This document shows positions 24,526 to 32,630 of a stretch of 47,207 bases of DNA, in pieces; positions within the stretch are counted from its first letter, which is position 1; each line of letters starts with the position of its first letter. The stretch is from the NCBI GenBank assembly GCA_023379435.1, contig JAMCUH010000056.1:1-47207 (forward strand), written 5' to 3'. The notes beneath the pieces are model-generated. The model was given only the letters and a program-made list of their open reading frames with translations, ran no database searches and was not told where the DNA came from. This stretch comes from Thermoplasmatota archaeon. Its GTDB lineage: Archaea > Thermoplasmatota > Thermoplasmata > Thermoplasmatales > Thermoplasmataceae. A program made the translations under genes and the position numbers.

Positions 24526-25255
24526 ATCTTTACCGGTCCCGAGAAGGTACGGGCAGGTTTATCTCTCCAACAGAGACATAGCAAGAATGGAAGCCAGACT
24601 CATCGATCCTTCCGTTCACAAAACTGTGCTGGAGATCGGTCCGGGCCACGGTGAGCTGACGTATTATCTTCTGAAAAGCGGTTTACTTGTGACCTGCGTG
24701 GAGTCCGATCACAGAAACGTTGATTCCCTGGAGCTGAAATTCCGCAGTTATATTGAATCAGGATCGCTAAATGTGAAGAAAGGCAGCATACTGGATATCC
24801 ATGAAGGAAGTTATGATGCAATCATCGGAAATATCCCATACCACATAACATCTGAAATAGTATTCCATCTTTCAAAGTTCACTTTCAGGATCGCGATCCT
24901 AATGGTGCAGAAGGAGGTGGCAGCCAGGATGATTGCCAAACCGGGCTCAAAGGAATATTCACGGTTATCGGTTAACTGCCAGCTAAAGTATAAATGCTCC
25001 ATTATCAGATATGTTAGCAGAAGGAATTTTTCACCAGTTCCGGATGTGGATTCTGCCATTGTGATGCTGAATCCGTTGATGCCGGAAATGGATAAGCCTC
25101 ACAATCTTGAACATGTAATAAACAGGGCATTCTCTATGAGAAGAAAGAAAATATCCACAATTTTTGGAAAGGATCTCCCTGAGTACGGAGATAAGAGACC
25201 TCAGGATCTCTCTCCTGGGGACTTTTTAGAGCTCTCAAGATTACTTCTGGCCTGA
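24494..25255 (+). CDS. ksgA: 16S rRNA dimethyladenosine transferase (KsgA/RsmA)
   Basis: A 253-residue SAM-dependent methyltransferase that dimethylates two adjacent adenosines near the 3' end of 16S rRNA. It has the N-terminal RRYGQVYLSNRDIARM, SAM motif VLEIGPGHGELT, acidic VESDH, the catalytic NIPYHITSEIVF and the C-terminal FSPVPDVDSAIV. Start ATG 24494 is inside the end of DUF655; the next in-frame ATG would remove the substrate-facing N terminus. Last gene of the superoperon; its 3' end overlaps the convergent SPFH gene by 15 nt. Length and motifs are normal. Confidence 0.95.
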   Translation: MKSTNFSSPSRSLPVPRRYGQVYLSNRDIARMEARLIDPSVHKTVLEIGPGHGELTYYLLKSGLLVTCVESDHRNVDSLELKFRSYIESGSLNVKKGSILDIHEGSYDAIIGNIPYHITSEIVFHLSKFTFRIAILMVQKEVAARMIAKPGSKEYSRLSVNCQLKYKCSIIRYVSRRNFSPVPDVDSAIVMLNPLMPEMDKPHNLEHVINRAFSMRRKKISTIFGKDLPEYGDKRPQDLSPGDFLELSRLLLA

Positions 25256-26071
25256 GTCAGGCGATGATGGCGAAAGCATGCCTGTCTTGTTTGCAGCGGA
25301 TCCAAGACCCAGGATCTGGAACGGGTTTGTTACACCGGCAGGCATGACATTCATGGGTATCATGATGAGAGTGCCCTTTCCTTCAAGACCTATTTCATAG
25401 AGGATATTCATCCATCTCAGCTGGAAAGCTATTGGATCGCTTGTATACTGCGCAGCTGCCTCCACCATTTTCTGTGCGGCCTCAACTTCCGCAAGTGCAA
25501 GTGTGACCCTTGATCTTCTCTCCCTTTCTGCGGAAGCCTGTCTTGACATGGCCTCCTGAAGTGACTGCGGAACAAGGACATCCCTGATCTCCACGGATGA
25601 AACTTTTACTCCCCAGTGCTCAGTCTTCTCATCAATTATTTCCCTTGCTGACTCTCCAAGTTTCTCCCTTTCGGAAAGAACCTCATCGAAATTGTACTTT
25701 CCAACAACCTCTCTTATGGTTGTCTGTGCGGAAAGATTCGTTCCAACGCTATAATTTTCAATATTCAGGACAGCTTTCTTAGGATCTATGATCTGAAAAT
25801 ACATAACGGCATCCAGATTCACTGGAACATTGTCCTTGGTGAATGATGCTTCTGTTTTGAAAGCTATGGCCTGTATCCTTGTGGATATCTTCTGGATCTT
25901 GCTTATGAGCGGATAAACGAAAATAATACCTGGACCCCTTATACCGCCAAATCTTCCCAGTGTCAGAACGATAGCCCTCTCCCACTCCTTCATTATGTGT
26001 AGACCGGAAAGGAATATAATAATCACAACTAGTAACACAAATATCAAAATACCTAGATCTACCGCATTCAT
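25241..26071 (-). CDS. SPFH/stomatin-like (Band 7) membrane protein
   Basis: A 276-residue prohibitin/stomatin-family protein. One N-terminal transmembrane helix (about 6-26) is followed by an SPFH domain (EWERAIVLTLGRFGGIRGPG to about 190) and a coiled, Ala/Glu-rich segment with QEAMSRQASAERERRSR, then a flexible tail. Such proteins form membrane rings that scaffold or regulate proteases and channels. Archaeal stomatins usually sit beside an NfeD gene; none is found here. A TATA-like AATAAATATT lies 25 nt upstream of ATG 26071, so the mRNA is probably leaderless. Function beyond the family is unknown. Confidence 0.9.
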   Translation of the reverse strand: MNAVDLGILIFVLLVVIIIFLSGLHIMKEWERAIVLTLGRFGGIRGPGIIFVYPLISKIQKISTRIQAIAFKTEASFTKDNVPVNLDAVMYFQIIDPKKAVLNIENYSVGTNLSAQTTIREVVGKYNFDEVLSEREKLGESAREIIDEKTEHWGVKVSSVEIRDVLVPQSLQEAMSRQASAERERRSRVTLALAEVEAAQKMVEAAAQYTSDPIAFQLRWMNILYEIGLEGKGTLIMIPMNVMPAGVTNPFQILGLGSAANKTGMLSPSSPDSGQK

Positions 26072-26090
26072 TATTCAATCATTCAAAATC

Positions 26091-26100
26091 AATATTTATT
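26091..26100 (-). promoter_or_regulatory. TATA box for the SPFH gene
   Basis: AATAAATATT on the minus strand is centred 25 nt upstream of ATG 26071. It shares the spacer with the divergent SLC13-like gene. Confidence 0.5.
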
Positions 26101-26198
26101 ACTTTCTATTTTTAATTTTATCAGCAGAAAAAATTCATTTCGTGTGTCCGAAAAAGCTTCAATTTATCATTTCATGGCATAGGGAAATCTCCGAAAAA

Positions 26199-26206
26199 AT
26201 TTATAC
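26199..26206 (+). promoter_or_regulatory. TATA box for the SLC13-like gene
   Basis: AATTTATAC is centred about 24 nt before ATG 26227, predicting a leaderless mRNA. Confidence 0.55.
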
Positions 26207-26226
26207 GCACTGCGCTTTGACCACAA

Positions 26227-27906
26227 ATGGATCAGACCCTCATTGTGCTGATCATTTTCATCATAACTACGGCAATTCTCATATCAAACAGGATCAGGTA
26301 TGACATAGTGGGCATCGCAACCGTCCTCGTACTGATAGCCCTTGGCATCGTTACGCCATCATCTGCTCTACTGTCCATAGGGTCCCTTCCGGTAATTGTC
26401 CTTGCCACACTGATGATCATAAGCAGATCCATATCGAGTTCGGGGATAATAGACAAGTTCGGTGAACTCCTAACAAGGAGGATAAAGAATGAATATGTCA
26501 TGCTTGCAGTTCTATTTGCAATAATCGGTCTCGTTTCTGGATTCATGAGCGACGTTGCACTTACTCTCATGATGGTGCCACTTAGCTATTTCATTGCAGA
26601 TAGAATGAAAAAATCTCCTTCAAAATATCTCATGCCATTTGCCTTTATGGCGGTACTTGGTGGTAGGTATACAGTTGCCAGTACATCATCAAATGTTATC
26701 CTCTATGATCTCTGGTACACAAAATACCACACCTACCTTCCATTCTTTCAGTTTGCCATGCCGGGTATCATAATTATGCTTGTAGGTGTACCGCTGGCAC
26801 TTATCATTTCAAGATTTCTTCCAAACAGAAAGCAGCAGATAACAAATCCGGAAGAATTCAAAACCGGAGAATACCTCACAGAGGTTTCCGTAGAGGCTGA
26901 AAGCGAGATTATTGGCAAGACCGTCAATGAATTCGAGAAGGCATACCAGGTCAGGGTTGTTGGGATATACCCGGGAAGGATCAGTCGTGGCACACGTATA
27001 ATCAGGAAAGACAATGTGCTCATTGTGAGATTAAGGCCTGAAGTTATAACGGTGCTGTCAGGCATTAAGGGGCTGAGAATGGCTCCTGCAGAACCGAATG
27101 TGCAGGGAAAAACAATCACTGAAGTATTTGTTACACCTGAATCAAGGGTTGTCAATTCAACACTTAGTGATCTGCATTTTTCAACAAGATACAACGTTGC
27201 AGTTCTCGGTATTTCCGCCTACGGAAAGAGGATATTTGGAAGATTGAGGACAATCAGGGTAGAGGTAGGTGACGTTCTCATGCTCGGGGGGGATGACAAG
27301 GATATTGCAGAATTTATGTCACAGGAAAACCTTGCGCCTCTCACCAAGAGGGAATTACGCGTTTATGATTGGAGGAGGGGCGTGCTTGGTTTGATATCAC
27401 TTTCACTCGCGGTATTACTGGCATCTTTTGGCATAAACCTGGCATTTTCCTTTGCCATTGGCCTTTTCATAATGATTCTTACAAGGGCAACAAGTTACAA
27501 ATTAATGTACAGGTACGTGGAATGGCCCATAGTGATATTCGTAGGAACATATCTTGTATTCGGAAGTGCCATCATTTCATCCGGCCTTTCAGGAATGATC
27601 GGTGATCTGATTTTAGGTTCGGGTGTTATATTATTCCTCATGACACTTCTCCTTTCCAATACAATAGGAAATATTGGGTCTGCGGTCATAATGGGTCCCA
27701 TAGCACTTGCCTTCCCCGATCCACTGAAAGCCATCGTCGTTGTTGCAATGGCTGCCTCCTGTACATTCCTCACACCTTTCAGCAACCAGTCAAATCTTAT
27801 TGTACAGTCTCCGGGAAATTATAAAACAAAGGATTTCTCCATATTTGGCTTTGCTGTGGTGATCATGGTCTTCATATTTACCATGATATATTATGGTGCG
27901 CTTTAG
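26227..27906 (+). CDS. SLC13/DASS-type transporter with two RCK_C domains
   Basis: A 559-residue ion-transporter-superfamily permease. The N-terminal membrane half (about 1-200) has GLVSGFMSDVALTLMMVP and GGRYTVASTSSNVIL; the C-terminal half (about 385-559) has LLSNTIGNIGSAVIMGP and SCTFLTPFSNQSNLIV, the inverted-repeat substrate-binding hairpins. Between them (about 215-375) lie two TrkA-C/RCK_C-like domains (TVNEFEKAYQVRVVGIYPGRIS, then DLHFSTRYNVAVLGISAYGKR), which bind small ligands and gate transport. Candidate substrates are dicarboxylates, sulfate or other anions. Single gene with its own promoter, followed by an SDR gene with another. Confidence 0.86.
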   Translation: MDQTLIVLIIFIITTAILISNRIRYDIVGIATVLVLIALGIVTPSSALLSIGSLPVIVLATLMIISRSISSSGIIDKFGELLTRRIKNEYVMLAVLFAIIGLVSGFMSDVALTLMMVPLSYFIADRMKKSPSKYLMPFAFMAVLGGRYTVASTSSNVILYDLWYTKYHTYLPFFQFAMPGIIIMLVGVPLALIISRFLPNRKQQITNPEEFKTGEYLTEVSVEAESEIIGKTVNEFEKAYQVRVVGIYPGRISRGTRIIRKDNVLIVRLRPEVITVLSGIKGLRMAPAEPNVQGKTITEVFVTPESRVVNSTLSDLHFSTRYNVAVLGISAYGKRIFGRLRTIRVEVGDVLMLGGDDKDIAEFMSQENLAPLTKRELRVYDWRRGVLGLISLSLAVLLASFGINLAFSFAIGLFIMILTRATSYKLMYRYVEWPIVIFVGTYLVFGSAIISSGLSGMIGDLILGSGVILFLMTLLLSNTIGNIGSAVIMGPIALAFPDPLKAIVVVAMAASCTFLTPFSNQSNLIVQSPGNYKTKDFSIFGFAVVIMVFIFTMIYYGAL

Positions 27907-27911
27907 CATCC

Positions 27912-27922
27912 TTTTTAATATA
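27912..27922 (+). promoter_or_regulatory. TATA box for the SDR gene
   Basis: TTTTTAATATA, directly after the SLC13-like stop, is about 22 nt upstream of ATG 27939. Confidence 0.5.
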
Positions 27923-27938
27923 TTGGTGATTATGGGCA

Positions 27939-28688
27939 ATGAAAGGTCTTTCAGCTAAAACCGCCCTCATCAGCGGAGCATCAAGAGGCATCGGGAGACA
28001 GACGGCTATCAGATTGTCCGAATACGGCTGTTCTGTAATCTTGCACTATTCCAGAAGCGCGGAAAAAGCTGAAGAGACTGCCAGGATTGCAAAGAAAAAT
28101 GGTGCTGAGGCTTTCACAATACAGGGGGATCTCAATGATCCTAAAACGCCGGAAAGGATTGCATCAGAGATCTCAAATCTTGGGATTAAACTGAGATTCA
28201 TTGTCAACAATGCAGGTATGTATGATGGCTCTTCTTTTCATGACACGACGGATGAAAAATGGCTTGAGGCAATGAGGGTTGATCTTATATCTCCGTCGAA
28301 CATTTTGAGGCTCCTTGCCCCGGAAATAAGAAAAGCAGGTGGAGGAGCAATTGTGAACGTTTCTTCAATTCTGGGCCATAGACCTGATACTTATGGTTAT
28401 CCATATCAGGCAGCCAAGGCCGCGCTCATTCATATCACCAGAGGCCTTGCGATTGAACTTGCACCTGACATAAGAGTCAATGCAGTTTCCCCTGGATTCA
28501 TAATGACAGATATGAACCGAGACGGCTGGAATGACAGTGAATTCAAGAGCCAGGTTGAGTCATTAACACCGCTGAAAAGATGGGGTAAGCCGGAGGATAT
28601 ATCGGAAGTGATATGCTTTCTCCTCTCTGACCTTTCATCATTTATTACAGGTCAGAACATTTGTGTGGACGGAGGAAAAAGCCTGTAG
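27939..28688 (+). CDS. Short-chain dehydrogenase/reductase
   Basis: A 249-residue classical SDR. The Rossmann motif SGASRGIGR (about 12-20), NNAG (90-93), catalytic Ser143 and the Y156-x3-K160 pair are all present, with SPGFIMTDM after the active site and ITGQNICVDGG at the C terminus. HYSRS after beta-2 suggests NADP preference. The overall form resembles FabG-type 3-oxoacyl reductases and glucose dehydrogenases; the substrate cannot be named. It has its own TATA box and lies 93 nt upstream of a separately controlled MetE-like gene. Confidence 0.9.
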   Translation: MKGLSAKTALISGASRGIGRQTAIRLSEYGCSVILHYSRSAEKAEETARIAKKNGAEAFTIQGDLNDPKTPERIASEISNLGIKLRFIVNNAGMYDGSSFHDTTDEKWLEAMRVDLISPSNILRLLAPEIRKAGGGAIVNVSSILGHRPDTYGYPYQAAKAALIHITRGLAIELAPDIRVNAVSPGFIMTDMNRDGWNDSEFKSQVESLTPLKRWGKPEDISEVICFLLSDLSSFITGQNICVDGGKSL

Positions 28689-28734
28689 GAATTTCCTTAT
28701 TTTCCAAATAAAACTGAGGAAATTACTAATCATA

Positions 28735-28755
28735 ATATTTTAGGACCTAAAATAT
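28735..28755. promoter_or_regulatory. 21-bp perfect palindrome over the MetE-like promoter
   Basis: ATATTTTAGG and CCTAAAATAT are exact inverse arms around a single A. The right arm contains the TATA box (AAAATATA) about 28 nt before ATG 28782, so a dimer bound here would block TBP. Strong candidate operator; the binding protein is not identified. Confidence 0.65.
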
Positions 28756-28781
28756 AACTACGAACAGCGATAGTCTACTGA

Positions 28782-29936
28782 ATGGCATACAAAACAACAA
28801 TGACTGGAAGCTTTTTCCGGCCTAAGGATATTGAAGAGGCCCTTATGAAAAGTGAGACCGGTGAGTTAGGCCATGAGTATCATTCGAGGGTTCTTGAAGC
28901 GGAGAGGAAGGCCGTTCGAGACCAGCTGCACCCGGATTCCTCAAAGTATGGGCTGAACTGGGTAAGCAATGCTGAGCAGGGCAAGTCAGGTTACACAACG
29001 TACATTCCAAATAGATTCGATGGCTTTTCCAGGACTGAGAGGGTTCTTAACCAGTTCTCTCCAGAATTCTTCAATGAACTGGTAGAGGCCAATCCCCATA
29101 TGGCCAGCTCCCTCATGGAAGCATCTATTCTGAAACTGAACAAAATAGAGAGCCCTTTGATCTACAAGGGGGAGAAACTCGCAAGGGAGGAAGCCAGTGA
29201 TGCAGCTCTCATAAAGAAAGAGGAGGGGGCAGAAAGAATTTTCATACCTTCTCCCTCACCTGGTGTTATAACGGTCTTCTACCCTCCAGGAAAGGTTTAC
29301 AAGGATCATCTTGACTATCTTTATTCCTTATCGAAGGAGATTTCGAAGGAATACAGAGCCATTCTTTCTGTCGATGGTGTTGACCTGCAGATAGATGCCC
29401 CGGATCTTGCAATGGCAAAAAGCCTAGGGGTAATGTGGGGCATGGACTTCTTCGACGTTCTGGATGACCACGTCAAGGCAATAAACGATGCAATTAAGGG
29501 CCTTGATCCCAGGAGGATAAGGGTGCACTATTGTTACGGGAACTATTCATCCTCTCATATGACAGATCCTGAATATGAAAGGGTGCTGGAATCCATTGTC
29601 AATCTGAAGGTATCCACCCTGGTGGGGGAAATGGCCAATGCCAGACATGCCGGTGATCCACTTATTCTTGGAAGGTACACAAGGGAGCATGGATGGCCGG
29701 GGTCCCTTACCTTTGCGGTTGGTGTGATAGATGTGAAAAGCCCGTTCGTGGAAACCCCGGAAACCGTGGCGCTAAAGCTGAAAAATGTTGCAGATATTGA
29801 TGAGATTGGACCGGAAAGGGTTATGGGCGGAACGGATTGCGGTTTTCAGACCTTTCTGGGTTTTGAGAATGTACCGTATACAATAGCATTGAAAAAGCTC
29901 AAATCCCTTGCAGAGGGAGCCAGATTGGAAGTGTAA
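28782..29936 (+). CDS. MetE-like methyltransferase (UROD/MetE superfamily)
   Basis: A 384-residue single-domain homologue of the C-terminal catalytic half of cobalamin-independent methionine synthase. The zinc ligands of that family can be placed: H249 and C251 in RVHYCYGNY, E283 in GEMANARHAG and C353 in GGTDCGFQTF. The N-terminal TTMTGSFFRP matches the G-S-x-x-R-P start. Such short proteins include core-MetE, which takes methyl from a corrinoid donor, and alkyl-transfer lyases of the epoxyalkane:coenzyme-M type. Methionine synthesis is the most likely role here, but not proven. Single gene with a leaderless promoter under a 21-bp palindrome. No folate-binding N-terminal half exists. Confidence 0.82.
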   Translation: MAYKTTMTGSFFRPKDIEEALMKSETGELGHEYHSRVLEAERKAVRDQLHPDSSKYGLNWVSNAEQGKSGYTTYIPNRFDGFSRTERVLNQFSPEFFNELVEANPHMASSLMEASILKLNKIESPLIYKGEKLAREEASDAALIKKEEGAERIFIPSPSPGVITVFYPPGKVYKDHLDYLYSLSKEISKEYRAILSVDGVDLQIDAPDLAMAKSLGVMWGMDFFDVLDDHVKAINDAIKGLDPRRIRVHYCYGNYSSSHMTDPEYERVLESIVNLKVSTLVGEMANARHAGDPLILGRYTREHGWPGSLTFAVGVIDVKSPFVETPETVALKLKNVADIDEIGPERVMGGTDCGFQTFLGFENVPYTIALKKLKSLAEGARLEV

Positions 29937-30314
29937 ATTCCTCTTAAAACCTTTATCGTTTATATCTGTAACGTTACACTCTTGTCATGTATTTTCATAA
30001 CATTTGGATTTAAAAGTTCGAGGTTTTCATAAATCCTTGCAATGGAATGTTAAATTACCCATTCTCATGTATCATAAGATTCCTGAACTGCTTATATCAA
30101 TCATGCACACTGGCCGATGTCACTTATAATTTCCCGATCATTTAAATCCCATTGACAGGCATGTATGTTATGTAACATGATAATCGTGATTTTCTTTTTT
30201 CCTGTGTACGCAATAGATCCGTTCATATGGTCATGACGAACATGATAAATATATTCAGAATAAATCGTGACCATACATACAAAGCTTATTTAAGTTGATA
30301 TACAATCTTCCATC
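29937..30314. other. 378-bp noncoding region with several dyads
   Basis: No gene is supported. It holds a 12-bp perfect palindrome TGTAACGTTACA (29967-29978), ATGTTA-TG-TAACAT (30165-30178) and an inverted pair TATGGTCA (30226-30233)/TGACCATA (30268-30275). The promoter of the following small membrane-protein gene is at its right end. The left dyads lie far from any promoter I can see; no clear C/D or H/ACA sRNA boxes were found. Confidence 0.45.
30285..30294 (+). promoter_or_regulatory. TATA box for the small membrane protein gene
   Basis: CTTATTTAAG is centred 25 nt upstream of GTG 30315 and 10 nt after the TGACCATA arm of an inverted repeat. Confidence 0.45.
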
Positions 30315-30677
30315 GTGGCAAAGAAACTCAGCGCTTCGGTTGCAAGACTCCTCATAGCAATTGCCATAATCTTGCAAATACTGTACATTGTGACCAGCCT
30401 TCTTTCACTCATAACCGTTAAGGTTCATTTCAATAGTCCAGGTGAATTTTTATACGGAATACTTTCAAAACTTGCCATTTTCATTGTTATACTTATTTCG
30501 CTCTTCTTTCTTCTTATTGATTACAGAATTCTTAAGACGACTGAAAGAAGTCTTTCAAAGGCACGTGACTATTCACTTGTGTTCGGCGCAGTGGAGATTG
30601 TCCTTGGCTTGGTGTTTCTGCCGACGCTTGTATCAGGTGTTTTTTTGCTTCTTGCATGGCTTTCCCTTGAACTTTGA
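30315..30677 (+). CDS. Small hydrophobic membrane protein, unrecognised
   Basis: A 120-residue protein I do not recognise. It has three clear hydrophobic segments: about 9-35, 48-70 and 86-117. A basic N terminus (MAKKLSASVARLL) precedes the first and a charged loop RILKTTERSLSKARDYS lies between the second and third. By the positive-inside rule the N terminus and this loop face the cytoplasm. The start is GTG, with a TATA box 25 nt upstream and hence probably leaderless. It lies 114 nt upstream of tes, which has its own promoter, so a functional link is only positional. A real gene is likely, given codon structure and a placed promoter. Confidence 0.65.
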   Translation: MAKKLSASVARLLIAIAIILQILYIVTSLLSLITVKVHFNSPGEFLYGILSKLAIFIVILISLFFLLIDYRILKTTERSLSKARDYSLVFGAVEIVLGLVFLPTLVSGVFLLLAWLSLEL

Positions 30678-30742
30678 TATATTGCAAATAATGGTAAAGC
30701 TGCTGTGTTTCAATCATTTTAGCAAAAATTATAACAAAAACA

Positions 30743-30750
30743 TTTTAATA
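30743..30750 (+). promoter_or_regulatory. TATA box for tes
   Basis: TTTTAATA would start transcription near 30773. The short leader carries AAGGTGA (30777-30783), a strong anti-SD match 8 nt before ATG 30792, so tes is translated from a leadered mRNA. Confidence 0.5.
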
Positions 30751-30791
30751 GATAATAAATTACACAGAAAAGAGATAAGGTGAATTAGAAA

Positions 30792-32612
30792 ATGATTGTA
30801 ACCGAGAATGAGAACAGATATCCAGAGGTAAGATTTTCCACTGACTTTGAAATAAGCAAGAATGCACCGTTTAAGACTGTCGATGAGTTTGTTTCGGCCA
30901 TGGGACATCTTGTTAACCAGGATATGATGGTTCTGAGGGTTACCGAGAGTCTGTGCCCACTTTGTGCTGACGAGGAAAAATTTGACCAGATGAGGATTCC
31001 TGCCATCGTTTATGAGCAGGGCGGAGAGGTAAGACTCATAAAAGAATGCCAGGAGCATGGTGTTACAAAGGAAAAGTACTGGGAAGATTACGATATGTAC
31101 CAGGAGGCTAAGAAATGGGCAGATAAGGGTGTAAGGATCCTTAACCCCAATGTGGCACTCCTTGAGGAGAAGATCATTTGTCCCACGCATTGTGGACTGT
31201 GTGTAAAGCACAAATCACACACTGGCCTTGGAAACATTGTTGTCACGAACAGATGTGATCTCTCATGCTGGTACTGTTTCTTCTATGCAAAGGAGAATGA
31301 GCCCATATATGAGCCAAGTCAGGATCAGATAAGGATGATGCTCAGGAGAATGAGAAACGAGAAGCCTGTTGGTGCCAATGCTGTCCAGATAACCGGTGGA
31401 GAACCCACAATAAGGGACGACATTCTCGATGTTGTTAAGATAGCAAGGGAGGAGGGCTATGAACATGTTCAGCTTAACACAAACAGTGTTAGGGCTGCAT
31501 TCGATCCCGATTTCCCGAGAAAGGTCAGGGAGGCTGGTTCAAATGTCATATACACAAGCTTCGACGGTCCTACACCAAGGTCAAACCCGAAGAACTTCTG
31601 GGAGATTCCGGCTGCACTTGAGAATTACAAGAAGGCTCCTCTTGGTGTCGTTCTTGTTCCTACCGTTATTGGAGGAATAAATGATCAGTACCTTGGCGAC
31701 ATTATAAGATTTGGTCTCTCCAATATTGACGTTGTAAGGGCAGTTAATTTCCAGCCAGTGAGCCTGGTTGGGAGGATGCCTGACAGGATGAGAGAAAGGC
31801 AGAGGGTTACAATTCCAGGATGCATAAAGAAGATAGAACAGCAGACCGATGGGCTCATAGGAAGGGAGGATTTCTTCACTGTCCCTTCAACAACAAAGGT
31901 CTCTAACTTTGTTGAGGCACTTAAGGGAAGGGACACCTACAAACTTTCCATACATTTCGCCTGCGGAATGGGAACCTACATATTCAAGGATGATGAGAAG
32001 GTTATTCCCGTCACAAGATTCGTTGACGTTAGGGGCATGTTTGAATATATTGGTGAACTGGGAGACGAGATAAAGGGATCAAGCTTCAAGAGAATGAAGA
32101 AGGTTGAATCCGTATCGAAGCTGCTTCTGAAACTCAAGAGATTCGTTGACTATGAGAAGGCACCGAAGGATTTCAAGCTGAAGGACATGGTCTACAATGC
32201 ATTCACTGAGGGTGACTACCACGGTCTCAAAGCCTTCCACTACAAATCCATGTTCATAGGGTTCATGCACTTCATGGATCCATATACATACGACGTAGAC
32301 AGAGTGGAGAGATGCGATATTCATTACGCAATGCCTGACGGAAGGGTTGTTCCATTCTGTGCCTTCAACGTTATACCGGAACTCTACAGGGATGCTACAC
32401 AGAGGAAATATTCCATTCCAGCAAAACTTTACGAAGAGAAAACCGGAAAGATCCTGAAGCGCGAGAAATATTTCAGGGACTACACGATGGAAGAGAAGAA
32501 GAGAATAATCAAGTTCTATCAGGACAGCATAGGAAGGCAGCTTAGAGAGGATGAAATAGGCCTTAACCTTGATGAGCCTATACCTGTGATATCTTCCACG
32601 AGACCTGAGTGA
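30792..32612 (+). CDS. tes: Tetraether lipid synthase (radical SAM, Tes)
   Basis: A 606-residue radical SAM protein matching the archaeal tetraether synthase (Tes/GDGT-MAS) family of Methanocaldococcus MJ0619. This enzyme joins the phytanyl chains of two archaeol-type lipids to make membrane-spanning GDGT. Visible cysteine sites are a rubredoxin-like N-terminal CPLC (55-58) with C86; the CPTHCGLC cluster (130-137); the radical SAM triad C155-x3-C159-x2-C162 in RCDLSCWYCFF; and C-terminal cysteines in FACGMG, ERCDIHY and VPFCAFN. GGEP follows in VQITGGEPTIRDD. Length fits the family. It is followed 18 nt later by archease. GDGT membranes fit an acidophilic archaeon. Confidence 0.9.
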   Translation: MIVTENENRYPEVRFSTDFEISKNAPFKTVDEFVSAMGHLVNQDMMVLRVTESLCPLCADEEKFDQMRIPAIVYEQGGEVRLIKECQEHGVTKEKYWEDYDMYQEAKKWADKGVRILNPNVALLEEKIICPTHCGLCVKHKSHTGLGNIVVTNRCDLSCWYCFFYAKENEPIYEPSQDQIRMMLRRMRNEKPVGANAVQITGGEPTIRDDILDVVKIAREEGYEHVQLNTNSVRAAFDPDFPRKVREAGSNVIYTSFDGPTPRSNPKNFWEIPAALENYKKAPLGVVLVPTVIGGINDQYLGDIIRFGLSNIDVVRAVNFQPVSLVGRMPDRMRERQRVTIPGCIKKIEQQTDGLIGREDFFTVPSTTKVSNFVEALKGRDTYKLSIHFACGMGTYIFKDDEKVIPVTRFVDVRGMFEYIGELGDEIKGSSFKRMKKVESVSKLLLKLKRFVDYEKAPKDFKLKDMVYNAFTEGDYHGLKAFHYKSMFIGFMHFMDPYTYDVDRVERCDIHYAMPDGRVVPFCAFNVIPELYRDATQRKYSIPAKLYEEKTGKILKREKYFRDYTMEEKKRIIKFYQDSIGRQLREDEIGLNLDEPIPVISSTRPE

Positions 32613-32630
32613 AAAAATATAATATATAAA

